From Pseudarthrobacter sp. Fe7 (GTDB taxonomy: Bacteria > Actinomycetota > Actinomycetes > Actinomycetales > Micrococcaceae): a DNA stretch of 64,000 bases. Position 1 is the first letter of the stretch, and each line of letters begins with the position of its first letter. The stretch spans positions 434,001-498,000 of the forward strand of contig CP099977.1 of NCBI GenBank assembly GCA_024372495.1, written 5' to 3'. Shown in pieces: positions 41,727 to 50,618 of this stretch. The notes beneath the pieces were generated by a model, which had not been told where the DNA came from, made no database searches, and was given only the letters and a program-made list of their open reading frames with translations. Position numbers and translations under genes: made by a program.

Positions 41727-41933
41727 TCAGGCGTCCGCTTCCTTCTCCGCCGCCGCGGCGGATTTGGCGGCGGCGTGGGCTTCGGACTGCTCACGGATCA
41801 TGGCCTGCTCCTCTTCGAAGCGCAGGCGGTCGGCACGGTCCGCGTCGTCGCCGTCCCAGTCCTGGTTATCTCCCGTGGGCTTGGGATTGACGATCATCCC
41901 CTGGCCGTCGTTGTCAGTGCTGTTGCTGGTCAT
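41727..41933 (-). CDS. Small acidic protein (68 aa), unknown function
   Basis: Hydrophilic protein with an Asn/Asp-rich N-terminus (DNQDWDGDDADRADRLRFEEEQ) and an Ala/Glu/Lys helical C-terminus. ATG 41933 follows GAAGGGAGC. Probably conserved in Arthrobacter-like genomes; no domain recognised. Confidence 0.65.
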   Translation of the reverse strand: MTSNSTDNDGQGMIVNPKPTGDNQDWDGDDADRADRLRFEEEQAMIREQSEAHAAAKSAAAAEKEADA

Positions 41934-42027
41934 GACCCGCTCCCTTCATCAGGGGCCATACCCCGTGTGGATCAGGCAAGCATACGCATTGTCCACAGCC
42001 CACGGAAGTACTTCTGACGGCATTCGC

Positions 42028-43008
42028 CTACGCTTTGGGCGAAGCCCCGGAACCGCTTTCACCTGCGATGGATTCCGCGGCGAGTATAGATTCCACCCAT
42101 GCTTGGGCCGCCCCGAAGGCTTCATCGGAGGTATGCGCCGGCACCGGTGTGGATTGCCTGTCCGCCCTTGCATAGGAGCCCAGGAAGCGAATGGCCGGGC
42201 TGATGCGGTGAAGCCCCGCCAAGGCATCCGCCACCCGGGCCTCGCCGGCGTGCCCATCTGCGTCGATGCTGAAGAAGTAGTGCCCCAGGTACTGGCCGGT
42301 GGGGCGCGATTCGATCCTGCTGAGGTTGACCCCGCGGCTGGCGAACTGGTCCAGGATCTCCATGAGGGCGCCGGGGCGGTCCTCCGGGAGCGGGACCACG
42401 ACCGTGGTTTTATCCGCGCCGGTGCGTGCCGGCAGCGCGCCGGGCCTGCTGACCAGGATGAAGCGCGTCACCGCACCGGGGTTGTCGCCGATGTTCTCCG
42501 CCAGGACAGACAGCCCTGCATGCTCCCTGGCCACCAGCGGTGCGCAGATTGCCGCGTCGTAGAGGCAGTCGCCGTCCAGCAGGCCCACGGCCGAGGCGGC
42601 GGTGGATGAGCCGGGAACGTATTCCGCGCCGGGTATATTCTTGTCCATCCACAGCCGGCACTGCGCCCATGCGTGGCCGTGCGTGGAAACGCGCCGCACA
42701 TCTTCCAACCGAACGCCCGGCCGGGCCACCAGGACAAAGCTGATGGGAACCAGGACTTCGCGGATGATCCGCAGTTCCTCGCCGGTGGCAATGGCGTCGA
42801 GCGTGGCGGTGACGCCGCCCTCCACGGAGTTCTCGATGGGGACCATGGCGGCGTCGGCCGTTCCGTCACGCACGGTGTCAAGGGCGGCGTTGACATTCGA
42901 GGCCGGCAGCCGGACTGCCTGAAGGGCGTCAGGAACCTGCAGCAGGGCAGCCTCGGTAAACGTACCTTTTGGGCCCAGGAAGGCGTAGGTGCGGGACGTG
43001 CCGGGCAC
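42028..43008 (-). CDS. pheA: Prephenate dehydratase
   Basis: 326 residues from GTG 43008. Catalytic domain: YAFLGPKGTFTEAAL, MVPIENSVEGGV, STHGHAWAQCRLW, and the TRF motif in AVTRFILVSR. The C-terminal ACT domain (VVVPLPEDRPGALMEILDQFASRGVNLSRIESRP) binds Phe for feedback. Makes phenylpyruvate for Phe synthesis. The GTG shares one base with the rhodanese stop (TAGTG), so the two are coupled; longer upstream frames would overlap rhodanese. Confidence 0.94.
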   Translation of the reverse strand: MPGTSRTYAFLGPKGTFTEAALLQVPDALQAVRLPASNVNAALDTVRDGTADAAMVPIENSVEGGVTATLDAIATGEELRIIREVLVPISFVLVARPGVRLEDVRRVSTHGHAWAQCRLWMDKNIPGAEYVPGSSTAASAVGLLDGDCLYDAAICAPLVAREHAGLSVLAENIGDNPGAVTRFILVSRPGALPARTGADKTTVVVPLPEDRPGALMEILDQFASRGVNLSRIESRPTGQYLGHYFFSIDADGHAGEARVADALAGLHRISPAIRFLGSYARADRQSTPVPAHTSDEAFGAAQAWVESILAAESIAGESGSGASPKA

Positions 43009-43334
43009 TAAAGCACCAGCGGCTTGAGTCCGTTGTCCGAGACCAGGGGCTTGCCGGATTCCAGCCACTGGTCCATCCCACCGGCTACGTTAATCGCGGT
43101 ATATCCCTGCCCGGTAAGCCATTGGGCTGCACGGAAGGAGCGGCCGCCCGTGCGGCAGATGACATAGACGTCCTCGTCCGGATCGAGTTCTTCGAGCCGG
43201 GCAGGGATCTGGTCCATGGGGATGTGTAGCGCGCCCTCAGCGTGCCCGGCCACCCACTCGTAGTCCTCCCGGACATCCAGGAGCACGGCGTCAGCAGGGA
43301 CGTCATGGACGGGGACGGTATCGAAATCGCTCAT
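43008..43334 (-). CDS. Rhodanese-like domain protein (108 aa)
   Basis: Single rhodanese domain: VLLDVREDYEWVAGHAEGALHIP and the active-site loop ICRTGGRS with its Cys near residue 60. Possible sulfur carrier or sulfurtransferase. Coupled to pheA by stop/start overlap, but no functional link to Phe synthesis is evident. Confidence 0.88.
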   Translation of the reverse strand: MSDFDTVPVHDVPADAVLLDVREDYEWVAGHAEGALHIPMDQIPARLEELDPDEDVYVICRTGGRSFRAAQWLTGQGYTAINVAGGMDQWLESGKPLVSDNGLKPLVL

Positions 43335-43463
43335 CGGAGTCCTGTCTTGGCGGATGGTGGCGGATCAAAGTCAGGTTTAAGCCTAGCCCTTCGTGCTCCA
43401 GCCGCCTTGAACAGGTCCGGAAAAGCGCTGCGGGTTACGCTGGAAAGCTCCAGGAAGGTATTC

Positions 43464-43553
43464 ATGTCACAGCAGCTGAGCGCCCCCTCCGCACCGTCTG
43501 CCCAACCCGGCAGGACCGCCGGGCCACAACTGCGGCGGCGCCAGCGTGCCTGA
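43464..43553 (+). CDS. Short leader ORF (29 codons) overlapping the amidase start
   Basis: ATG 43464 has a good AGGAAGG site upstream. It encodes a Ser/Pro/Ala N-terminal stretch ending LRRRQRA and stops at 43551-43553, overlapping the amidase GTG by 8 bases. The sequence resembles the cytoplasmic N-terminus of a permease more than a free peptide. Either a coupled leader or the 5' stump of a deleted upstream gene. Confidence 0.4.
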   Translation: MSQQLSAPSAPSAQPGRTAGPQLRRRQRA

Positions 43554-44985
43554 ACTCCACGAACTCCCGGCCGTGGGGCTGCGGGACCTCCTGCGCAGTG
43601 GAAGAGTGTCCGCGGTGGATGCCACTGCCCATTTCCTGTCGCGGATCGGTCAGCAGAACCCGCTCCTGGGCGCCTTTATCACCGTAACGGCGGACCAGGC
43701 CCTGGAGCAGGCCCGGGCGGCCGATGCCCTGCGCTCCCGCTCCGACGCCGATGACCTGCCCCCGCTGCATGGCATGCCTGTTGCCTTCAAGGACCTCACT
43801 GACGTGACTGGCGTCGTGACCACGCACGGCAGTGCCGCCCTGGAGCACAAACCCGCCCCCGCCGACTCTCCCCTCGTGGCCCTCTTCAAGGATGCCGGCG
43901 GGACGTCGCTGGGCAAGACCCAGGTGCCCGAATTCGGCCTGACGGCCTACAGCGAGAACCGCATCGCCCCGCCGTCGCGCAATCCGCACGCACCCAGCAG
44001 GAGCTCCGGAGGTTCGTCCGGCGGCAGTGCGGCCGCCGTGGCGGCAGGGCTGCTGCCGTTCGCCCCCGGAACCGACGGCGGCGGATCGGTCCGCATCCCG
44101 GCCGCCGCGTGCGGCCTGGTGGGGTTGAAGCCGGGCCGGGGGTTGGTGGCGGCCGGCGAAAGTGCCGGGGACCCGGCGCGGCTGGTGGTGCCGGGTCCGC
44201 TTGCCCGGAGCGCGGAGGATGCCGCCTTGATGATGGACGCCCTTGCGCCCGGGAACGGATACCTTGCGACGGCAGGGCAGGAGCCGCCGCGGCTGCGGAT
44301 CGGCGTCACGCTGGACAGCCCATGGTCGGGCACTTTTCCCTTTACGCCGGACCGGGAAGCCCTGGATGCGCTTCGAGCCGGCGAAACGCTCCTGGAGCAC
44401 GCAGGACATGCCCTGGGCGACGCTGGCATCCGCTACGACAACCGCTACCCGGACGCCTTCACTACCGCCTGGACCGCCGGAGTGGGCGCTGCCCGGATCA
44501 GCCCATCCCGGGAAGCACTGCTGGCGCCCCTGACCCGGACCTTCCGGCGACGCGCCCAGCAGCGGAGCCCCGCGAAGCTGGCGGAGGCGCTGGCTTTCCT
44601 GCGGCAATTCCAGCACGACACCCTGGTGCAGTACGGGCAGTGGGACCTGATGCTGATGCCGGCGTTGGCGCAGACGCCGCGGCCGGTGGGCTGGTTCACC
44701 GGCACCGCACACGGCAGCGACCGCTGGCCGTCGGCCCAGTGGCCGGGGGACGCCGACGGTGACTACCGGAAGCAGTGCGAATACGCGCCGTGGTCCTCAA
44801 TGGTGAATGTGTGCGGGCTGCCGGCCATCAGCATCCCCGTGCACTGGACCGGCGGTGCCGCCGGCAGCGGACTTCCGATGGGAATCCAGTTGGTGGGTCC
44901 CATGGGATCGGAAGCCCTCCTCCTGCAGGTGGCGCACCAGCCTGGGCTACTAGGGGACAAGGCCTGGTTGCTGCTGTTGACCTGA
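43546..44985 (+). CDS. Amidase (amidase signature family)
   Basis: 479 residues, intact. Ser-cisSer-Lys triad: Lys82 in AFKDLTDVTG, cis-Ser about 157 in SSGGSSGGSAAA, nucleophile Ser181 in GTDGGGSVRIPA. The C-terminal substrate pocket is ordinary (PALAQTPRPVGWFTG; CEYAPWSSMVNVCGLPAISIPVHW). It hydrolyses a carboxamide; the substrate is unknown. GTG 43546 lacks a ribosome site of its own, so coupling to the 29-codon ORF is likely. Confidence 0.9.
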   Translation: MPELHELPAVGLRDLLRSGRVSAVDATAHFLSRIGQQNPLLGAFITVTADQALEQARAADALRSRSDADDLPPLHGMPVAFKDLTDVTGVVTTHGSAALEHKPAPADSPLVALFKDAGGTSLGKTQVPEFGLTAYSENRIAPPSRNPHAPSRSSGGSSGGSAAAVAAGLLPFAPGTDGGGSVRIPAAACGLVGLKPGRGLVAAGESAGDPARLVVPGPLARSAEDAALMMDALAPGNGYLATAGQEPPRLRIGVTLDSPWSGTFPFTPDREALDALRAGETLLEHAGHALGDAGIRYDNRYPDAFTTAWTAGVGAARISPSREALLAPLTRTFRRRAQQRSPAKLAEALAFLRQFQHDTLVQYGQWDLMLMPALAQTPRPVGWFTGTAHGSDRWPSAQWPGDADGDYRKQCEYAPWSSMVNVCGLPAISIPVHWTGGAAGSGLPMGIQLVGPMGSEALLLQVAHQPGLLGDKAWLLLLT

Positions 44986-45090
44986 ACCTAACACCGGATT
45001 AACCCGCCCGTAACCCCAGCGGCAGAAACTGGAAAAGCACGTTGCAGCACCCTCCACTCGCCCTTTGCCCGATCGAGGAGTTGCCCCACA

Positions 45091-45318
45091 ATGAACGCTG
45101 AATTCCCTGTCACCAGCCCCGGCACAACCGAGACATCAGATGAAGGACGGCCGGACCTCAGCAACTCCAACGTCCGCGAGGACCTGGCCATGGCCGGCCG
45201 CTGCGCACTGGTTCACCTGCCCACGGGCCGGACCTGCCTGCTCCCCCTCCGCCACAAGGGTCCCTGTGAGTTCCACCGCCCGCAGGAGGCGCAGGACATA
45301 GTTGCGGGCGGCAGCTGA
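45091..45318 (+). CDS. Small Cys/His protein (75 aa), unknown function
   Basis: ATG 45091 follows GAGGAG. The C-terminal half has Cys and His in a possible metal-binding pattern (GRCALVHLPTGRTCLLP, then RHKGPCEFH). The N-terminal half is disordered. No family recognised. Confidence 0.65.
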   Translation: MNAEFPVTSPGTTETSDEGRPDLSNSNVREDLAMAGRCALVHLPTGRTCLLPLRHKGPCEFHRPQEAQDIVAGGS

Positions 45319-45410
45319 CAGGGCACTGCGCCATGACCCCTTCCCGCGGTCTCGACTCGCGCGCCGGGCAGGAGGACCATTAAAGGGCAGTCACCAAGAG
45401 GAGGTCTGTG

Positions 45411-45614
45411 ATGTGCTACGCATCGAGCAAGGACTTCGGGTGGGGCGCCAGGAAAGAGACCAAGCGCCGGCCTGAAGCGGAACCGGAAACCCCAGCGGAA
45501 ACCCCCGTGGAGCCGGTCAAGGCACAGGATTTCACGTTCTGGGCCTTCCCCAACTGGCGCAGGCAGCCTGCGCCGCGCACCCCCTCCGCTGAAAAGAGCA
45601 AGGAGCGGGTCTGA
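45411..45614 (+). CDS. Small protein (67 aa), unknown function
   Basis: ATG 45411 follows AAGAGGAGG. Begins MCYASSKDFGWGARKE, then a Pro/Glu-rich linker and an aromatic DFTFWAFPNWRRQ segment. Probably a conserved actinobacterial small protein. It is followed by a hairpin. Confidence 0.6.
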   Translation: MCYASSKDFGWGARKETKRRPEAEPETPAETPVEPVKAQDFTFWAFPNWRRQPAPRTPSAEKSKERV

Positions 45615-45651
45615 CGCCCGGGCAGAACAACCCTGGAACAGTATGGCAAGA

Positions 45652-45695
45652 GCCGACGGAGGGGTTCCCGCAAGGGGCCCCTCCCCCACGTCGGC
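45652..45695 (+). terminator. Hairpin after the 67-aa gene
   Basis: Paired GCCGAC/GTCGGC and GGAGGGG/CCCCTCC segments, 37 bases after the stop. Confidence 0.5.
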
Positions 45696-45787
45696 ACCTT
45701 TCCGGCCGGGTTTCCTGTCCGTCCCTGCCCCTCATCCACGGCTGCGGCCGTTGTGCTCCGGCCCGACCGGCGTCTATGGTTGAACCA

Positions 45788-45799
45788 TAAGCATGCTTA
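45788..45799. promoter_or_regulatory. TAAGCATGCTTA palindrome upstream of lapA
   Basis: Perfect 12-base palindrome, 24 bases before the lapA start; related elements occur before katE/xfp and the PfpI gene. Probably an operator or part of the promoter. Confidence 0.45.
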
Positions 45800-45822
45800 G
45801 CATTCTGGGAAAGGGGACGAGC

Positions 45823-46275
45823 ATGAGTGAAGGACAGTACACGCCGGGACCGGACCGCGCACCTGGGACGGAAGCCAGCCGGACGCCGTCGAACCTTGGA
45901 CCGCCCGCGGAAGACCGCGCCACCACGCGCGGAACTGCCCCGTCCTACTCAGCCGGAGGTCCGGCAACACCTGACACGGCAACAGCCCCATCACCCGGCG
46001 GTGGCGCTCCAGAACGGAAAGTTACCCGCGCCGGAGTCATCTGGGCCGCAGTGGTGGCCGCGCTGGTGCTCCTGATCCTGCTGATCATCTTCATCCTGCA
46101 GAACCAGGAACTGGTCCTGGTGAAGTTCCTGGGCTTCGAGGGATCCGTTCCGCTGGGCATGGCACTGTTCATCGCCGCCGTAACGGGAGGCGTCCTGGTA
46201 GCGGCTGCAGGCGGCGCGCGCATCCTGCAGTTGCGCCGGAATACCCACCGGTCCAGGGCCAAGCAGCGGAGGTAA
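45823..46275 (+). CDS. LapA (DUF1049) domain membrane protein (150 aa)
   Basis: A disordered Pro/Thr/Gly N-terminal tail of about 60 residues precedes two membrane helices (VIWAAVVAALVLLILLIIFIL; GMALFIAAVTGGVLVAAAGG) joined by the LapA-type loop QNQELVLVKFLGFEGSVPLG. A basic tail ends it. Role in Gram-positives is unknown. ATG 45823 follows AAAGGGGA. Confidence 0.82.
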   Translation: MSEGQYTPGPDRAPGTEASRTPSNLGPPAEDRATTRGTAPSYSAGGPATPDTATAPSPGGGAPERKVTRAGVIWAAVVAALVLLILLIIFILQNQELVLVKFLGFEGSVPLGMALFIAAVTGGVLVAAAGGARILQLRRNTHRSRAKQRR

Positions 46276-46309
46276 CGCCCGGACGCCCGCTGAATGGCTG
46301 TCGCTTCCG

Positions 46310-47839
46310 CTACCGGACGCCCAGGGTTGCGAATTTGCGGGCGCGGGCGGCCACGAGTTCCGGTACCGGAACGCTGGCCACCGCGCCCAGTTCATACTCA
46401 ATGGCCTGGGCCATCCGGGCGCAGAACCCGTGCGGCTCCAGGGAGGCGTCGCCACGCTCATCCACGATATGGTCCACCAGCCCGTTGGCATACAGCGCCG
46501 CGACGTTCACGCCCTGAGCCTGGGCCATGTCGGGTGCGAACTCGGTGGTGCGGTGCACGATGGCGCTGGCACCCTCCGGGGGCAAGGGCGAGAGCCAGCT
46601 GTGCTGGGCGGCGATGGTCCTGTCAGCGGGCAGCAGCGCCAGGGCCCCTCCCCGGCACCCTGGCCAAGCAGCACGGAGACCGACGGCGATTCCAGCCCGA
46701 TCAGTTCGTGCAGCGAGCGGGCAATCTCGCCGGCAAGGCCACCCTCCTCCGCGTCCTGCGACAGGGCGGCGCCGGCCGTATCAATGACGGTGAGCAGGGG
46801 CAGCCGCAGTTCCTCAGCCAGTTTCATGCCCCTGCGCGCCTCGCGGAGCGACCCCGGGCCCATGCCCGCGGCGTCCTTCCGAAGCGGGCGCGCGTGCCCC
46901 AGCACAATGCAGGACTGGGTGCCAAAGCGGGCCAGCGCCAGCAGCAGCCCCGGGTCCTTCTCCCCTTGCCCGGTTCCGTTGAGTGGCAGTGCGTCGGTGG
47001 CGCCGAACTTCAGGAGCCTGGCGCAGGTCCGGCCTCCGCTGCCGGCGTGAGAGTTCAATGGACGTCCACGCGTCAAGGGTTGAGGGCCGGACGTCCAGGG
47101 TTCCGGGCCGAACGGGCACTGACGCGGGCACCGCGCCGTCCGTATCCCTGCCGCCGCCGTTCGCGGCCAGGATGTCCAGCGCCCGCCCAACGAGGTCGGC
47201 AAGGTGGCCCGGTTCCACTACGCCGTCGATCAATCCCTTGCTGAAGAGGTTCTCCGCCACCTGCACGCTCTCCGGGAACGGTTGGCCGTACAGCGCCTCG
47301 TAGACGCGCGGGCCCAGGAACCCCAGCAGGGCGCCGGGTTCGGCCACGTTGATGTGGCCCAAAGACCCCCAGGAAGCCATGACGCCGCCGGTGGTGGGAT
47401 GACGCAGGTAGACCAGGTAGGGCAGGCCAGCCTGGCGGTGCGCCCGGACGGCCCCGGTGATCTTCACCATGGACAGGAACGCGAGCGTCCCTTCCTGCAT
47501 GCGGGTCCCCCGGACGCCGGGCCGGCCAGCAGCGGCAGTCCCTCCGCGGTGGCGCGTTCGACGGCGGCAACAATCCTTTGCGCCGCCGCGTGGCCGATCG
47601 ACCCGGCAAGGAAGGAAAATTCGCTGACGATCAACGCCACCCGGCGGCCGCGGATGAGCCCGGCGCCGGTGATTACGGACTCGTCCACGCCGCTGCGTTC
47701 GCGCGCCCTGGCCAGGTCGCGGGCGTACTCCTCGGTCAGTACTGGCTGTTTCGGCTCGGCGTCCCAGGAGACGAACGAGCCCGGGTCCACCACGGCCTCA
47801 AGGAGCCTCGGTGGCGTTCAGGTGCCGCACCTTTTCCAT
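46310..47839 (-). CDS. Carboxyltransferase (AccD-AccA fused type), four frameshifts
   Basis: AccD-like half (VDPGSFVSWD; RGRRVALIVSEFSFLAGSIGHAAAQRI; TRMQEGTLAFLSMVKI) then AccA-like half (LPLLTVIDTAGAAL; GLAGEIARSLHEL; QHSWLSPLPPEGASAIVHR). It transfers CO2 between biotin and an acyl-CoA, or may act with the neighbouring CoA-transferase. Breaks: 47804-47808 (expected GAGCTC, reads GAGCCTC in the plus-strand sense), about 47507-47511 (G run), 47015-47019 (expected GAGCTC-type AGCT gains a C), and about 46646-46652 (G run). ATG 47839. About 508 residues when repaired. No biotin carboxylase is adjacent. Confidence 0.85.
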
Positions 47840-47849
47840 GGTCGCCACG

Positions 47850-49061
47850 CTATTTCGCCCCGGGAGCCGCGGCGGCCAGGCCCAGCCATTCCCGGATTGC
47901 CGGCCCGTCCTCATTGAGCAGCGGCGGCGCGTCGTGTTCAGTCAGGGTGGTTTCCGCGGCATCGCCGGGCGCGAAGAACCGCAGCGGCGGCCCGGGCAGG
48001 CTTACTTTTCCGAGCAGCGGATGCTGCACGTCCACCAGGAGGCCCTGGGACGCCACCTGCTCCCACGCGTACACCTCATCCAGCGAGCGGACCTTGCCTG
48101 CCGGGATCCCGGCGTCGTTCAGCTTTTCCAGCAGTTCCGCCGCGCCATAGCCTGCGAAGGCGCGTTCGACGGCGGCAATCACCTCGCCGCGGTTCCGCAC
48201 CCTTTCGGCGTTGCTGGCAAAGCCCGGGGCGGCCGGATCCAGGCCAAAGGCTGCAGCGAAGGACTGCCAGAGCTTCTCGCTGCCGACGCTGATCTGCACG
48301 CTCCCGTCCTTGCAGTTGAACAGGCCGTAGGGGGCAATGGACGGGTGGTGGTTGCCCTGGGCCTGCGGGACTTCACCGGCAACGGTGGTCCTGGTGCCCT
48401 GGAAGGCGTGGACGCCGATCAGCGATGCCAGCAGCGACGTGCGCACCACCTTGCCCTGGCCTGTCCGGTTCCGCTCCACCAGGGCAGCCAGCACGCCGAA
48501 CGCGCCGTTCATGCCGGAGAGCAGGTCGGCAATGGGCACACCCACGCGCTGGGGGTCGTCCGGCCCCGACCCCGTGAGGGACATCAGCCCGGCCTCGCCC
48601 TGGAGGATCTGGTCGTAGCCGCTGCGCCGGGACTCGGGCCCGTCATGGCCAAAGCCGGTGATGGAGAGGATCACCAGCCGTGGATTGAGTCCGTGCATTG
48701 CCGCGGTGGAGAAGCCCAGCCGGTCCATAACGCCCGGCCGGAAATTCTCGATCACCACATCCGCCCGTTCCAGGAGCCCGCGGAGCACCGCCTGGCCGTC
48801 TTCGCTCTTCAGGTCCAGGCTGATGGATTCCTTGTTGCGGTTGCAGGACATGAAGTAGGTGGACTGGAGGTCGTCCTCCGGGCCAACGAAGGGCGGACCC
48901 CAGCCGCGGGTGTCGTCCCCCTTGGCGGGGTTCTCCACCTTGATGACGCGTGCGCCGAGGTCCGCCAGCATCATGCCGGCGTGCGGTCCGGCCAGTGCCC
49001 GGCTGAGGTCGACCACAATGTGCCCGGCCAGCGGGCCTTCGGAAGTTTCGACTGTGCTCAT
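47850..49061 (-). CDS. CaiB/BaiF class III CoA-transferase
   Basis: 403 residues, intact. Family features: VVDLSRALAGPHAGMMLADLGARVIKVENP, with a catalytic Asp expected near residue 170, and PYGLFNCKDGSVQISVGSEKLW. Moves CoA between carboxylic acids. It is 10 bases upstream of the carboxyltransferase and follows the SLC13 carrier, so it probably activates the imported acid. Confidence 0.9.
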   Translation of the reverse strand: MSTVETSEGPLAGHIVVDLSRALAGPHAGMMLADLGARVIKVENPAKGDDTRGWGPPFVGPEDDLQSTYFMSCNRNKESISLDLKSEDGQAVLRGLLERADVVIENFRPGVMDRLGFSTAAMHGLNPRLVILSITGFGHDGPESRRSGYDQILQGEAGLMSLTGSGPDDPQRVGVPIADLLSGMNGAFGVLAALVERNRTGQGKVVRTSLLASLIGVHAFQGTRTTVAGEVPQAQGNHHPSIAPYGLFNCKDGSVQISVGSEKLWQSFAAAFGLDPAAPGFASNAERVRNRGEVIAAVERAFAGYGAAELLEKLNDAGIPAGKVRSLDEVYAWEQVASQGLLVDVQHPLLGKVSLPGPPLRFFAPGDAAETTLTEHDAPPLLNEDGPAIREWLGLAAAAPGAK

Positions 49062-49114
49062 GTGCTGGAGTTTCCTTTCTGATGAACGGGTGCTGCCGGC
49101 GGATGCTGTGGCGG

Positions 49115-50485
49115 CTAGAGCCAGCCGGGGACCACCAGCGCCAGCCAGGCAAGGACGGGGCCTGCCACGATGACCACTCCGCTGTAACCGAGGATGCGCT
49201 TGTAGAACTGGTCCTTGTCAACGCCTTCCGGGGCATTGGCCAGCACCAGGGCTCCATTGGTGGAGAAAGGCGAAACATCCACGATGGTGGCGGACACCGC
49301 GAGGGCGCAGATCACGCCAACGGCGCCGATCTCCCCGGTGGACAGGAACGGAACGGCCAGCGGGATGAGCGCCGCCAGGATGGCTGTGGATGACGCGAAC
49401 GCTGAGACCACGGCGCCGATGAAGCAGATAATGAGGGCCGCCAGCAGCGGCATTCCCATTCCGGCCACGCCGCTGGAGACGAATTTGATGGTGCCGGCCT
49501 CCTCCAGCACCCCGACGAACGTCAGCATGCCGCAGATCAACAGCACGGTGGACCAGCTGATCTTGTTGATGGCGCCCTTCTGTGCTGCGGGTGAGACGAG
49601 TGCCAGGACGATGGCGATGGTGATGGACACGAAGCCGACGTCCATCTTGAAGCCAAGGGCCACCACGGCCAGGACGATCAGGCCGGCAACGGTGACAAGC
49701 TGCGGGATCCGCTGTGAGCGCTCCTTGGTGGCATCGACGCCGTCGCCCGCGGGATCCCGGGGACCGTACATACCGGAGCCGAAGCCCTTGAACGGGACGT
49801 CGCCGCCGGCGGCCTTGGCGCCGACGCTGACTGCCATCCGGGCCTCGGCGGCCTGCTCCACGAAGTGCCCCACCTTGGAGGAGAGGAGGTTCCTGCCGCC
49901 CAGGACCACGAAGAGCACCAGCGCGATGACCAGGTTGAAGATGAAGCTGGACAGGAACAGCGCGGTGGGGCTGAAGGCAAGATCCGTCTTGGCCAGGATG
50001 CCGTTGACGGTGACGCCGTAGACCGCGATGGGCGAAAAGCCGCCGGCCTGGGCTCCGTGGATCACCATCATGCCCATCAGCAGCGGACTGATCTTGTACT
50101 TGCCGGCAAAGCTCAGGGCGATGGGCGCAATGATGGCGACGGCGGCGGGAGACAGTGCGCCCACGGCAGTGATGACGGCGGTGATGGCGAACATGACCCA
50201 GGGGATGAGGGCCACGCGGCTGCCCACGAGCTTGACTGCGCCGCGGACCAGCAGGTCGATGGTGCCGTTGTTCTGCGCGATGGCGAACAGGTAGGTGACG
50301 CCGACGATTGTCAGGAAGAGGCCACCGGGGAAGTTGGCCAGGATCTCATTGGTGGACATGCCCAGCACCACGGCGCCCAGCAGGAAGGCGCCCACGAAGG
50401 CGAGTGCGCCCATGTTCAGGGGCAGGACAGTGGCAAGCAGGAACATCGCCGCCAGGATGATGATCGATAAGACAGGAGCGGACAT
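49115..50485 (-). CDS. SLC13/MatC-type dicarboxylate transporter
   Basis: 456 residues, about 11-12 membrane helices with a long cytoplasmic loop (residues about 205-265). The N-terminal MatC-like segment (LSIIILAAMFLLATVLPLNMGALAFVGAFLLG) and SSTAILAALIPLAVPFL near the second re-entrant region fit dicarboxylate carriers. First gene of a carrier, CoA-transferase, carboxyltransferase operon; divergent from gntR. Confidence 0.85.
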   Translation of the reverse strand: MSAPVLSIIILAAMFLLATVLPLNMGALAFVGAFLLGAVVLGMSTNEILANFPGGLFLTIVGVTYLFAIAQNNGTIDLLVRGAVKLVGSRVALIPWVMFAITAVITAVGALSPAAVAIIAPIALSFAGKYKISPLLMGMMVIHGAQAGGFSPIAVYGVTVNGILAKTDLAFSPTALFLSSFIFNLVIALVLFVVLGGRNLLSSKVGHFVEQAAEARMAVSVGAKAAGGDVPFKGFGSGMYGPRDPAGDGVDATKERSQRIPQLVTVAGLIVLAVVALGFKMDVGFVSITIAIVLALVSPAAQKGAINKISWSTVLLICGMLTFVGVLEEAGTIKFVSSGVAGMGMPLLAALIICFIGAVVSAFASSTAILAALIPLAVPFLSTGEIGAVGVICALAVSATIVDVSPFSTNGALVLANAPEGVDKDQFYKRILGYSGVVIVAGPVLAWLALVVPGWL

Positions 50486-50551
50486 CGTTGGTCCTCCGTT
50501 GGGGTGCGGGAAGTGTGATGTGAGTTACTGGCTCACTGGACTAGCCTCTTA

Positions 50552-50570
50552 GACAGTAAGTCATTCTGTC
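50552..50570. promoter_or_regulatory. Candidate GntR operator
   Basis: GACAG-N9-CTGTC inverted repeat in the divergent gap between the carrier (start 50485) and gntR (start 50619); ideal for control of both. Confidence 0.45.
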
Positions 50571-50618
50571 AATAAATGGAGGAGGTATTCTGGTCCCTAC
50601 GACCCAAGGGAGGGCTTT

